This document shows positions 49,088-57,501 of a DNA stretch of 64,000 bases, one piece after another. The position numbers and the translations under genes were made by a program. Under the pieces are notes generated by a model. That model saw nothing but the letters and a program-made list of their open reading frames with translations, was not told where the DNA came from and made no database searches. How positions within the stretch are numbered: the stretch's first letter is position 1; every line of letters starts with the position of its first letter. Origin of the DNA: Thermoplasmatota archaeon (GTDB taxonomy: Archaea > Thermoplasmatota > Thermoplasmata > UBA10834); the NCBI GenBank assembly GCA_018818785.1, contig JAHIRF010000009.1, forward strand, positions 1 to 64,000, given 5' to 3'.

Positions 49088-50800
49088 TCACCCCTTCATG
49101 CTCTCCTTCACTGCATCCCTCATCAGGAATATCGGCAGGTACGCATAGTCTGCGACAAGATCATGGAACATCTTCTCGTCGAAAGCACCTCCCAGTTCCT
49201 TCTCCATCTCCTTCCTGAACTCGATTATCAGATGTCTGCCGATGAGATATGATAGTGCCTGTCCTGGACTCCTGGTGTATCTGATCACTTCATCTCTCGC
49301 GGCGTTCCTTGGGATGCCTATCTCGTTCACTGCGAGGTCGACCATTTCATCGACAGTAGCCTCACCTACTGCAAGTCTGATGTCCGCGACTATCCTGTAT
49401 GCCCGCCAAAGGGCTCCGTTGACCATTTCCAGGACGGCTTCGTCATCGGTCCCGTATCCGTGATCATACATCATCTTCTCGCAGTAGTGAGCCCATCCCT
49501 CCACCGTTTCCGCAGCGACGTAAAGGTTGTCTGACATCTGATGCAGCTGCAGCATCCAGTGCTTGCCATTGGATCTGACACCCTGGTGGAAGTGTCCCGG
49601 GTATGCCTCGTGCACCGCGGTGTTTATTATGGACCCGTGGTTGAGGTGGCTGCCAAGGTCCTTGGGATCCTTGGGCCTAGTTACTACATACGCCCCTTCC
49701 TGGATCTTGTCGAACTTGGACGGCATGAACAGCGCCGCATAGGGCAACACGGGGGCGAGGAATGCCGGAGTCTCGATTATCTTGAGAACACTGGTCTCAT
49801 CTATGGTAGCTATCCCGTTCGCTATGATGAACCGTTTGGCTTTGAGCATCTCCTCCTCTGTTGCTTTCAGTCCTTCTTCGAAAGTCTTTGGCGCGTGTGA
49901 TTCCACCACTTTCTTCGCGCCATCGACTCCTCCGCCTGGTGAGATCTTTTCGGATATGACCTCTCGCTCGGCCTTGAGATCCTTCAGGTACTTCTCTCCG
50001 AGAGCCAGGATCGCATCTGAATCCATGCCCAAACCTCTCATCTCGATCAGCTTCTCGAACTTCGTTCTGCCCATCGCGAAATCCGCATCAGCTGTCTTCA
50101 GGAGTCCCTCGAGCCACGCTTTCTGCACCGTGATGGCTGTTTTGGTCACATTCACGCCTTCGGAGAGAGCCTTGGCTGTCTCCGGCGTGATATGATCCTT
50201 CCAGGACTGCTCGACGAATGTCAGGAAATCTGGGAACTGGTCACATGATTCGATGGCTCCTTCAGTCCACAGTTTCACGGTCCTTTGTCCGTTGAACCTT
50301 GCCCTGAACTCCTCGAAGTGCCTCGGCACCTGGTGCAGCCGACTAGCCATGGCCCGAGCCCTGAATTCGATGGACGCATAATCCCTCGAGAACATCATGA
50401 ACACGAGCCCCCCAAGTCCTTCGATCACGTCTGGATACATCCTCCAGAGAGGATACTCATGCCTGCCGAAGGTGGCGAAATCGATGGAGATGTCGAGCAC
50501 CTTCAACATGAGTCTTCTGTCCAGTGTGAAATCTGTAGAATCGAGTGCACGCGCCTTGATCCGCCATTCCTTGAGAATGTCCAGAGTGTCGTCGATGCGC
50601 TTCACTCCGCCATGAGGCAGATACATGTCATATGGGTCGTGTAGCCCCAATGCCGTGCCGACATCTGGATTCACCGCGAGTATTCTCTTGAACATCTCTT
50701 CGTTCAGCTGATCAAAGGCATGTGCTCCCACATGATCACCTGGCAGGGAGATGGCATCATGCTGCATGAGTCTTTCGAAGCCACAATCGGGGTATCGCAT
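49088..50800 (-). CDS. DUF885 family metallohydrolase, copy 1
   Basis: 570 residues. The family's zinc motif HEAYPGHFHQG (about 400-410) is followed by a catalytic-type EGWAHYCEKMMYDHGY block and the C-terminal SPGQALSYLIGRH. DUF885 proteins are gluzincin-type metallopeptidase relatives that mostly lack known substrates. It is a paralogue of the next gene upstream (50805), with the same order of motifs. Only 4 bases separate the two genes. The ATG at 50800 is uncertain: the alignment to the paralogue starts near AHAFDQLNEEMF, so an ATG at 50767 is possible. Confidence 0.85.
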   Translation of the reverse strand: MRYPDCGFERLMQHDAISLPGDHVGAHAFDQLNEEMFKRILAVNPDVGTALGLHDPYDMYLPHGGVKRIDDTLDILKEWRIKARALDSTDFTLDRRLMLKVLDISIDFATFGRHEYPLWRMYPDVIEGLGGLVFMMFSRDYASIEFRARAMASRLHQVPRHFEEFRARFNGQRTVKLWTEGAIESCDQFPDFLTFVEQSWKDHITPETAKALSEGVNVTKTAITVQKAWLEGLLKTADADFAMGRTKFEKLIEMRGLGMDSDAILALGEKYLKDLKAEREVISEKISPGGGVDGAKKVVESHAPKTFEEGLKATEEEMLKAKRFIIANGIATIDETSVLKIIETPAFLAPVLPYAALFMPSKFDKIQEGAYVVTRPKDPKDLGSHLNHGSIINTAVHEAYPGHFHQGVRSNGKHWMLQLHQMSDNLYVAAETVEGWAHYCEKMMYDHGYGTDDEAVLEMVNGALWRAYRIVADIRLAVGEATVDEMVDLAVNEIGIPRNAARDEVIRYTRSPGQALSYLIGRHLIIEFRKEMEKELGGAFDEKMFHDLVADYAYLPIFLMRDAVKESMKG

Positions 50801-50804
50801 TCCG

Positions 50805-52463
50805 TCAGTGGGGTACCATCGCTGACCTGACGACTTTCCTGGCCAGATGGAACGGGAGATTGCCGTTCTCTGCCATGAGGTCGTGGAAGAGCTTCTCGTC
50901 GAATCGCTCCCCGAGCTCGTGCTCCAGCTCTTTCCTGAGCCCCAGGACCATCTTCCTTCCCATCATGTATGATAGACCGTAGCCTGGCGTGTGCGAGAAT
51001 CCTTTGACATCCGCCTCTGCGGAATTCCTCGTAGTGTCCGTCTCACGGACGAACATCTCCACCATCTCGTGAATCGACGCGTCCCCATGAGCGAGTTCCA
51101 CATCGTATATCGCCCTGCAGGCTCTCCAGAGGCCGAACCCTATCATCGCGAGAGCGTCCTTGTCCGTTCCGCAGAACTTATGGTCGTACATCATCTTCTC
51201 GCAATAATGTGCCCACCCCTCCATCATCTCATAGGCAGGGATCATTGTGTCCGAGGCGATCAGCATGTGCGGCAGCTGATGCATCCATGGCTTGTTGTTC
51301 GACACAACCCCTTGATGGAAATGGCCCGGATATGCTTCGTGTACCACTGTATTGATGATGGCCGCACGGTTCCAAAGGTTATTGAGATCGGCTTTGTCCA
51401 GCGGGTCCGTGATCAGATAAGTCCCGTGTTGGATCTTGTCAAAGACGGCTGGCATCATCAACGCTGCGGTCGGGATCGCCGAACTGAGGAATTCAGGGGT
51501 CTTGACGAAATTGAGGATCCCCTCATGGTCGAGGGTGATAAGGTCGTGCTCGATTAGGAACTGTTTAGCGTTCTCCGTCTCGCTGCTGGTGACTGCTAGC
51601 ACATCTTCGATGGTGTCGGGTGTGTCCGATTCGACTATTTGCCTGGCCTTCTCTGGAGTCCCGTCCAGGGATATCCTGCTAGAGATGATGGCGCGTTCCT
51701 CTTTGAGTTCATGTATCGTCATCTCGCCTATGGCAATGATCTCGTTGGGGAGATAATCGATCCCACGGATCTTTAGCAGTTTTGCGAACTTCTCCCTGCC
51801 CATCGCGAACTGCTCAACGGATACATCGAGCATTCCTTTCAGCCAGTCCTTGTGATCTGCGATATCCTCGTTCGCATACGCGATGTTCTTATCCATCTGG
51901 GCGAGAAGGGATGATGATATGCTATCCTTAGAGAAGCTCCGCAGATGAGCAAGGTAGTCTGGTACGCCTTCGCATGTCTCGATCGCGATCTCGGTCCATG
52001 CCCTTACAGGCTTCGAATCTGAGAACCGCTGTCTGAATTCACCGAGATAGCGTGGCAACTCGCCTATCCTCGACACGATGCCCTCAACCCTATCCGGAAG
52101 GGGTGCGTACTCCCTTACCGCCATCATGAAAAGGAGCCAGCCTGGGTGCTCGAGCCCATTCGGATACATCTTCCACATCGGATAATCGTCTATCGCGAAC
52201 CTCTGGAGCTCGAGGGACATCTCCAGCAACTCGAGTGAAATGCCCTGATCCGGCGTGAGTTCCGCCGAGTCCGCGATCCTGCTCGCTTCCTTGTGCCATG
52301 ATTCTAGAAGCTTGAGCGTATCGTCCAGACGCTTGAAACCACCATGAGGTAGGTGTAGGTCGTATGGTTTGTGCTTTCCGAATTGCGTGGCTGCATCCGG
52401 GCTGATCTCGAATAGCTTCACGAGCATCTGCTCGTTCAATCGGTCGAATTCAGTTTGCGACAT
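50805..52463 (-). CDS. DUF885 family metallohydrolase, copy 2
   Basis: 552 residues, paralogous to the gene at 49088. Shared motifs are DDTLKLL near the N-terminus, HEAYPGHFHQGVVSN, EGWAHYCEKMMYDHKF, and TPGYGLSYMMGRK. Zinc ligands appear intact, so both copies should be active; the role is unknown. The ATG at 52463 is preferred over 52484, because GAGGT lies about 8 bases before it. The gene begins 37 bases after metF on the same strand, and with its twin continues the metF operon without an evident promoter. Confidence 0.85.
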   Translation of the reverse strand: MSQTEFDRLNEQMLVKLFEISPDAATQFGKHKPYDLHLPHGGFKRLDDTLKLLESWHKEASRIADSAELTPDQGISLELLEMSLELQRFAIDDYPMWKMYPNGLEHPGWLLFMMAVREYAPLPDRVEGIVSRIGELPRYLGEFRQRFSDSKPVRAWTEIAIETCEGVPDYLAHLRSFSKDSISSSLLAQMDKNIAYANEDIADHKDWLKGMLDVSVEQFAMGREKFAKLLKIRGIDYLPNEIIAIGEMTIHELKEERAIISSRISLDGTPEKARQIVESDTPDTIEDVLAVTSSETENAKQFLIEHDLITLDHEGILNFVKTPEFLSSAIPTAALMMPAVFDKIQHGTYLITDPLDKADLNNLWNRAAIINTVVHEAYPGHFHQGVVSNNKPWMHQLPHMLIASDTMIPAYEMMEGWAHYCEKMMYDHKFCGTDKDALAMIGFGLWRACRAIYDVELAHGDASIHEMVEMFVRETDTTRNSAEADVKGFSHTPGYGLSYMMGRKMVLGLRKELEHELGERFDEKLFHDLMAENGNLPFHLARKVVRSAMVPH

Positions 52464-52500
52464 CGTATCATACCTCACAGGCATCGGCCGCGGAATCGGG

Positions 52501-53418
52501 TCAGAAAGTCGGTCTCGGAAGGAGTCCTGCCTCTTCGACTATCCTGGGCACGATATCTTCCCACATGACTGCCATAATGTGGATGCCATGGACCCCTTTC
52601 ATCTTCTTGAGTGTCTCGATCTGTTCCACGCATAGCCTGATGCCCTCTTCCTTGGAGTCCTTGGCATTCTTCATCCTGTCGATGATATGGTTGGGGACGA
52701 TCATTCCAGGGACCTTGTTCTTCATGTATCTCGCAGCGCCGGCGGTCTTCATAGGTATGACCCCGGCTAGTATGTGGATTTTCTTATCTAGACCTCGGCT
52801 ACGGACTTCATCCATCCACTTCTCGAACAAGTCCATATCGAATATGGCCTGCGTTTGACAGAAGTCGGCGCCGGCCGCTACCTTCTTCGCCAACCGCGAA
52901 GCCCTGAACTCGTATGGAGTCGCGAAAGGGTTCTCTGCGCAGCCCAGATACACCTTGGGAGGGTCCTTTATCTCTCCTCCACCGACCTGCTTGCCTTCCC
53001 TTCTAAGCCTGTCAAATACCTGTAGTTCAGAGATCGAATCGAAGTCGAACACGCTCTTCGCGCCTTTCTCGTTGCCGAAGATCTGATGGTCCCCGGTCAA
53101 GCAGAGCACGTTCCTCACTCCGAGGGCACTCGCGCCCAACAGATCACTCTGGAGAGCGATCCTGTTCCTGTCCCTGCAGGTCATCTGGATGACCGGTTCC
53201 ACACCTTCTCTCATGACTATGGCCGCACTGGCGATGCTGGATAACCTCACCACCGCGGTCTGGTTGTCCGTAAGGTTGAACGCGTCCGCATAGCCCTTCA
53301 ACATCTTTGCATGGTGGACGAGCGGTTCCGGATTCGCGGACTGTGGCGGACCGATCTCGGCGGTGACGACGAACTTGCCCGATTCGAAGACCCTCTCCAG
53401 GTTGCTGCCAGCCTTCAT
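52501..53418 (-). CDS. metF: 5,10-methylenetetrahydrofolate reductase MetF
   Basis: 305 residues, the normal length. TIM-barrel signatures are VTAEIGPPQSANPEP, FNLTDNQTA, MTCRDRNRIALQSDLLGA, VLCLTGDH, GCAENPF, GADFCQTQAIFD and ILAGVIPM. The enzyme reduces methylene-THF to methyl-THF with FAD. It overlaps the metV stop by 4 bases (ATGA), and GGGGG lies about 7 bases before the ATG. MetV, MvhD and HdrA proteins are encoded immediately upstream, which indicates a ferredoxin-linked or bifurcating complex. This step makes the methyl group used for acetyl-CoA synthesis or methionine. Confidence 0.96.
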   Translation of the reverse strand: MKAGSNLERVFESGKFVVTAEIGPPQSANPEPLVHHAKMLKGYADAFNLTDNQTAVVRLSSIASAAIVMREGVEPVIQMTCRDRNRIALQSDLLGASALGVRNVLCLTGDHQIFGNEKGAKSVFDFDSISELQVFDRLRREGKQVGGGEIKDPPKVYLGCAENPFATPYEFRASRLAKKVAAGADFCQTQAIFDMDLFEKWMDEVRSRGLDKKIHILAGVIPMKTAGAARYMKNKVPGMIVPNHIIDRMKNAKDSKEEGIRLCVEQIETLKKMKGVHGIHIMAVMWEDIVPRIVEEAGLLPRPTF

Positions 53419-54119
53419 CTGACCGCCCCCTTTCCTTTCTTCTGGTGCTGAGTCAGCTTCGCGTCCTCTCTGACGTATGTGCGTCTTCCACCTGAATGGC
53501 TGGTCGACCAATCCTTAGGTGCTGATACCTGCTCGATCAGCTCAAGTCTGTTCTGCAGCTTGAGTCTCTCGTGGATCGCATACCACGCGCAATCGATCTC
53601 CAGGTTCACTTCACAATGACCGTCCGATGATCCACCGCATGGACCGTTCAACATGCTCTTGGCGCATCTCGCTATGGGGCATATGCCTCCGGTCGTGTGT
53701 ATGATGCAATTGCCGCAACCAACGCACTTCTCGGACCACACGCCCTGCTCCTCTGGCACGCCGAATATCCCCGTATTGAGCGCAGGGAACGCGAGCTTGT
53801 GCGGATAGTTGTCACCTATCGTCTGGGCACCCAGCGAGCAGGCCATGGATAATACGAGATCGGAATCGAGTATCTTGTCCTCGACCTCCTGGATCCATTC
53901 CTTCTCGCACTGTCTCTCTACAACGAGTGCTTCGAACTGTTGCTTCCTGCCCTCCTTCTTGTTCTTGACTTTGAGCGCGGAGACGAGCATCTTGACTTCC
54001 TTCTCTCCACCTGCCAGACAGATCGCCACACAGCTCCTGCACCCGATCACCGTGATCTTCTTGTACGGAGCGATCATGTCTGCGATCTCTCCGAGGGGTT
54101 TTCTCTTCGCGACTATCAT
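53415..54119 (-). CDS. metV: MetV: zinc-containing partner of methylenetetrahydrofolate reductase
   Basis: 234 residues. The N-terminal half has cysteines in GCRSCVAICLAGG. The C-terminal half is the MTHFR C-terminal domain with SEKCVGCGNCIIHTTGGICPIARC and LNGPCGGSSDGHCE. In acetogens MetV binds MetF and, through clusters or zinc, connects it to electron-transfer subunits. It overlaps mvhD at its start (ATGA at 54116-54119) and metF at its end, so stoichiometric co-translation is expected. Confidence 0.92.
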   Translation of the reverse strand: MIVAKRKPLGEIADMIAPYKKITVIGCRSCVAICLAGGEKEVKMLVSALKVKNKKEGRKQQFEALVVERQCEKEWIQEVEDKILDSDLVLSMACSLGAQTIGDNYPHKLAFPALNTGIFGVPEEQGVWSEKCVGCGNCIIHTTGGICPIARCAKSMLNGPCGGSSDGHCEVNLEIDCAWYAIHERLKLQNRLELIEQVSAPKDWSTSHSGGRRTYVREDAKLTQHQKKGKGAVR

Positions 54120-54535
54120 TGCTCATCACCCTCCTTGCCGAGCGGACCGAGTCGATTGACGACATCACACATCTTCGAGACTATCTCCGGGAATCTCCAA
54201 GTCATGGTCGAGGATGTATTGAACATCTCAACCCTTTCTTTCTCGATGCCTGCCTCCTCGAGCATCGATCTGACATGTTCCACTCGCTTCCTGCCTTCTA
54301 TGGAGCCAGTATCATAGTAACAGTTCTTCTCGAGACACCCGAGCACGAAGACGGCATCTGCGCCATCCTCGAGCGCCTTCAGTATGTGCAGTCCATCCAC
54401 CCTTCCGGTGCATGGTACATCGATGATCCTCACACTCGCATCATATGTGATGCCCGATTTCGCGGCTGCAACGGGTGAATCCAGACCATGCCGCTCACAG
54501 CAGAAGCCGACTATCTTGGGTCTGCGCGGTGTCAT
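54116..54535 (-). CDS. mvhD: MvhD-like iron-sulfur electron-transfer subunit (FlpD/HdrABC partner)
   Basis: 139 residues, the usual length. Cysteines are FCCERHG, VPCTGRVD, and GCLEKNCYYDTGS, the conserved pattern of the 2Fe-2S MvhD/FlpD family. MvhD normally shuttles electrons between HdrA and a hydrogenase or formate dehydrogenase subunit. Here it is coupled to HdrA-type genes upstream (start overlaps their TGA by one base) and to metV downstream. No hydrogenase genes are in the window, so MetFV is the likely partner. Confidence 0.93.
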   Translation of the reverse strand: MTPRRPKIVGFCCERHGLDSPVAAAKSGITYDASVRIIDVPCTGRVDGLHILKALEDGADAVFVLGCLEKNCYYDTGSIEGRKRVEHVRSMLEEAGIEKERVEMFNTSSTMTWRFPEIVSKMCDVVNRLGPLGKEGDEQ

Positions 54536-56112
54536 CAGAAATCACCTCTCAGCATCGTCTTGGTCTCCTGCATTATGATGTCGTCGGTGCAGTTGCGCAA
54601 CTCGATCGCTTTGCTCGGGCATATGCCGACGCACATCCCGCACCCTTGGCATGCCTGGGTGCGTATCTCCGCTTTGTTGGCAATGCCTATGAACGGGGCC
54701 TCGTATGGACATGTCCTGATGCATGTCAGACACGCGGAGCATTTCTCCTGCGTGACCTCGGCGACCGATCCTCCGTATTCGATGATTCCCTTGGATGCGA
54801 ACTCACCTGCGAGTTCGCCCGCAACCATACCTTCCTCCTCGGCGATATCCTTCGTCTTGGGGAAGAGGGCTGAGCCGCAGATGAATATCCCCGGCCTTGG
54901 GGTGCTCACCGGTCCTCTCTGTATGCTCCCGTGCCTGATGCCACCATCTGGAGACATCGGTATCCTCAGCGTATCCGCGATGCCTTCGTTGTCATCGTTC
55001 GCGGGTATCGAGGCGAATGCCAGAGTCCCGAATCTCAACCTGATCGTCTCGCCCTGTGCGAGGTCCTTGACGGATACCACGTTCGGTTCCTTGGGATCGA
55101 TCTTGGGGATTCCAGTCGCATCGTACCTGATGAATCGGACTCCAAGCTCTGCTGCTTCCTTGTACCTCAGCTCGGATAGGCCGAAAGCCCTCATCTCTTG
55201 GAATACGATGGTGATGTCTGAATCCGTTGAACGTCTCTTGAGTTCGATCGCTAGCTCCAGTGACTCATCCCATGCGTAGTCACGAACTTGCATGGACTTG
55301 CCCGCTGGATCTGGCGAATCGACGATCACGATGGGGCCTTCCATCTTCTTGCCAGCGCGTATCTGCTCGTCCAGTTCGTACAGAGGCAACGCGCTCTTGC
55401 ATGCCTTCGCGAGAGGTCCATTGAGTCTGGTCCAGCCGCCGCCGGTCGCAACCACGATCGCTGCGCACTGGAGCTCCTCCACCTTCTCCCCTGCCCTGAT
55501 GGTCAACACGAAATTGCCACCGTACCCTTTGGATTTCAACAGGACTGAGTTCTGCATCAGTACGCCAGGGGCCTTGAAGCTCTTCGTGCCCTTCTCGATG
55601 ATTATCGTATGAGCTCCGGTCTTCGCGGCGGTTTCCGCCGCCTTCCTACCAGACGCACCTCCGCCTAGCACGACGACATTCCTCGTCCTCATTTGCTCTT
55701 TGAGGGTCTCCAGCGGTTTGAGGCCCATCACCTTCTGTAGCGCAGCGACCATCATGGTCTCTGCCTTTGCCTGCGCTCTGGGCGGATCGTCCATGTGCGG
55801 AAGGACCACCTCGTCCCTTATGTTGACATACTCGACCAGGAATTCGTTCACCTTCGCCTTCTTGAATGCTGCCAGGAGCGCGGGGTTGACAACCTTCTTG
55901 GGACATGCGAGTACCACGACCCTGTCCACCTCCCTTTCCTTTGCCTCCTGGACGACTTGTTTTATGCTCTTTGAATCGCAGACGGCTCCGACCAGTACTG
56001 TCGATACGACAAGATCCATCGTCGATGCCTTCTCGATCAACTTGTTCATGTCTATGAGTTGAGGGATTTCGGTGCAGGATTTGCATCCGATGACCTGTAT
56101 CTGTCCTTTCAT
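54535..56112 (-). CDS. HdrA-like flavoprotein, N-domain plus FAD domain plus C-terminal ferredoxin
   Basis: 525 residues. Residues 1-130 are the HdrA N-terminal domain (VIGCKSCTEIP, then VVVLACPKKVV, then VEYVNIRDEVVLPH). A FAD-binding domain follows with VVVLGGGASGRKAAE and VATGGGWTR. The C-terminus is a two-cluster ferredoxin: CSACLTCIRTCPYEAP and CQGCGMCVGICPSKAI. It lacks the inserted ferredoxin of full-length HdrA. GGAGG stands about 7 bases before the ATG, which overlaps the preceding TGA (TGATG). FAD in HdrA is where electrons are bifurcated; whether this copy bifurcates is not shown. Confidence 0.88.
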   Translation of the reverse strand: MKGQIQVIGCKSCTEIPQLIDMNKLIEKASTMDLVVSTVLVGAVCDSKSIKQVVQEAKEREVDRVVVLACPKKVVNPALLAAFKKAKVNEFLVEYVNIRDEVVLPHMDDPPRAQAKAETMMVAALQKVMGLKPLETLKEQMRTRNVVVLGGGASGRKAAETAAKTGAHTIIIEKGTKSFKAPGVLMQNSVLLKSKGYGGNFVLTIRAGEKVEELQCAAIVVATGGGWTRLNGPLAKACKSALPLYELDEQIRAGKKMEGPIVIVDSPDPAGKSMQVRDYAWDESLELAIELKRRSTDSDITIVFQEMRAFGLSELRYKEAAELGVRFIRYDATGIPKIDPKEPNVVSVKDLAQGETIRLRFGTLAFASIPANDDNEGIADTLRIPMSPDGGIRHGSIQRGPVSTPRPGIFICGSALFPKTKDIAEEEGMVAGELAGEFASKGIIEYGGSVAEVTQEKCSACLTCIRTCPYEAPFIGIANKAEIRTQACQGCGMCVGICPSKAIELRNCTDDIIMQETKTMLRGDF

Positions 56113-57350
56113 CAAGCTCCCTCCTTCCGATGGCTCGCACGAGATGCCGCGGCGGCAGCCTTCACAGATGTCTCCTCTATGTCCATGGGCTCGCAGGTCG
56201 TCCCGACCAGGAACACTCCCGAGTCTTCGAGGGACTTGTCGCATATCGCGAATCCTCTCTCATCCGCTTTGATGCCGAGGGCGTCCATGAGTTCCTTCGA
56301 ATTGCCAGCAGGGCGCATTCCTACCGAGAGCAAGACCAGGTCATATTCCGTCTCGATGACCTCTGAGTCCGTCTCCGTCGCTGCCCTCACGACCAGGTTG
56401 CCGTCATTTCCAGGCAGCACGACTGCCGGCATGCTCCGGATCATCCTGACCGTCTTCTTCCTCTCCTTGACCCATCTCTTGAAGTCGTCATGTGGCTCGT
56501 ACAGGGTCCTAAGGTCCATGAAATAGAAATCCAAGTTGACCTCTGGGTCCTGGTCGATGAGCAGCTGAGAGATCTTGGTCGCATACTTGCAGCAGAACTT
56601 GGAGCAGTACTCAACACCCGTCTTCATGGATCTGGATCCAACACATTGTATGACCGCGACCTTCTTCGGCTGCTTGCCATCCGATGGCCTGAGCAGCCTA
56701 CCGTGCTTGTTGAGGATGCGTTCCGCATCGAGGCTCGAGATCGCGTTCTCCAGCACGCCCCCGCCTAGCCTCTTGACTTCGGAAGCGTCTACTGGCTCCA
56801 TACCTGTGGCACAGATGATTGATGAGACTTTCCTGGTAACGTTCCTCGCCCTATCCTCGTAATCTATCGCCTTGGTCGGGCACACATCCGCGCACTTCTG
56901 ACACTTGTCCTTCTTGAAGTGCAGGCACTTGCTCCTGTCGATCCAGTGATGCCTCGGCTGACCGTTGCCCGTCGGGGCGAAGATCGCCTTGTCATCAACT
57001 GGACACGCTTCGATGCACTTATTGCATCCAATGCAGTTGTTAGTGACATATCTGGGTGAGATCTTGATCTTGACTTCATACCCATTTCCGTTCTTCTTGA
57101 CCTGGGTAGTCTCTGAGAGCAACAGAACCTCCGCGGATTGGTCTCTGAGCAGTTCCGTCGATCGGTCGACGACGTAGCATGCCCCGCAGTTCCTGCACTC
57201 GCTCACGCCCTTGCAGGTCAGCTCCCTTGCCATCCCGCCGAGGGATTCGGACCTCTCCACGAGCACGATTCCTTCGCTTCTGTCAACGAGGGCCTTCGCC
57301 GCGGATACACCTGCGGGCCCTCCTCCAATAATGAGGACACTTCTTGACAT
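56112..57350 (-). CDS. HdrA-like flavoprotein with inserted ferredoxin domain
   Basis: 412 residues. FAD motif GGGPAGVSAAKALVDR and the LGGMARELTCKGVSECRNCGAC block open the protein. A two-cluster ferredoxin insert follows at about 110-170 (CIGCNKCIEACPVDDKA and CQKCADVCPTKAI). VIQCVGSRSMKT and the cysteines of YCSKFCCKYA are typical of HdrA. It lacks the N-terminal domain and the terminal ferredoxin, both of which are found in the neighbouring gene; together they cover one HdrA. GGAGGGAGA is about 5 bases before ATG 57350. First gene of the operon. Confidence 0.9.
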   Translation of the reverse strand: MSRSVLIIGGGPAGVSAAKALVDRSEGIVLVERSESLGGMARELTCKGVSECRNCGACYVVDRSTELLRDQSAEVLLLSETTQVKKNGNGYEVKIKISPRYVTNNCIGCNKCIEACPVDDKAIFAPTGNGQPRHHWIDRSKCLHFKKDKCQKCADVCPTKAIDYEDRARNVTRKVSSIICATGMEPVDASEVKRLGGGVLENAISSLDAERILNKHGRLLRPSDGKQPKKVAVIQCVGSRSMKTGVEYCSKFCCKYATKISQLLIDQDPEVNLDFYFMDLRTLYEPHDDFKRWVKERKKTVRMIRSMPAVVLPGNDGNLVVRAATETDSEVIETEYDLVLLSVGMRPAGNSKELMDALGIKADERGFAICDKSLEDSGVFLVGTTCEPMDIEETSVKAAAAASRASHRKEGA

Positions 57351-57392
57351 ATTCTCCCTCCCAAATTGCACGATCATGAAGGGCTGGCAGAG

Positions 57393-57470
57393 CGGTCGAG
57401 CGACCGTCTCGATAATGTGTTTGGCTCACCGGGGACAGAAACCCTCCCGGTGGGCAACGAGAATAATAGG
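57393..57470 (-). promoter_or_regulatory. Promoter and hairpin leader of the hdrA-metF operon
   Basis: The 151-base gap after fhs holds a TATA-like CCTATTATT (minus strand, about 57462-57470), a CACCGGG/CCCGGTG inverted repeat (57427-57433 with 57446-57452) and a 14-base perfect palindrome (CGGTCG-AG-CGACCG, 57393-57406). The first repeat could be a terminator for fhs or leader hairpin, the palindrome an operator. The gap suggests the operon has its own promoter. Confidence 0.45.
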
Positions 57471-57501
57471 TTTGGAAAGCTGGGCATGATGCCGTCGACG
57501 A

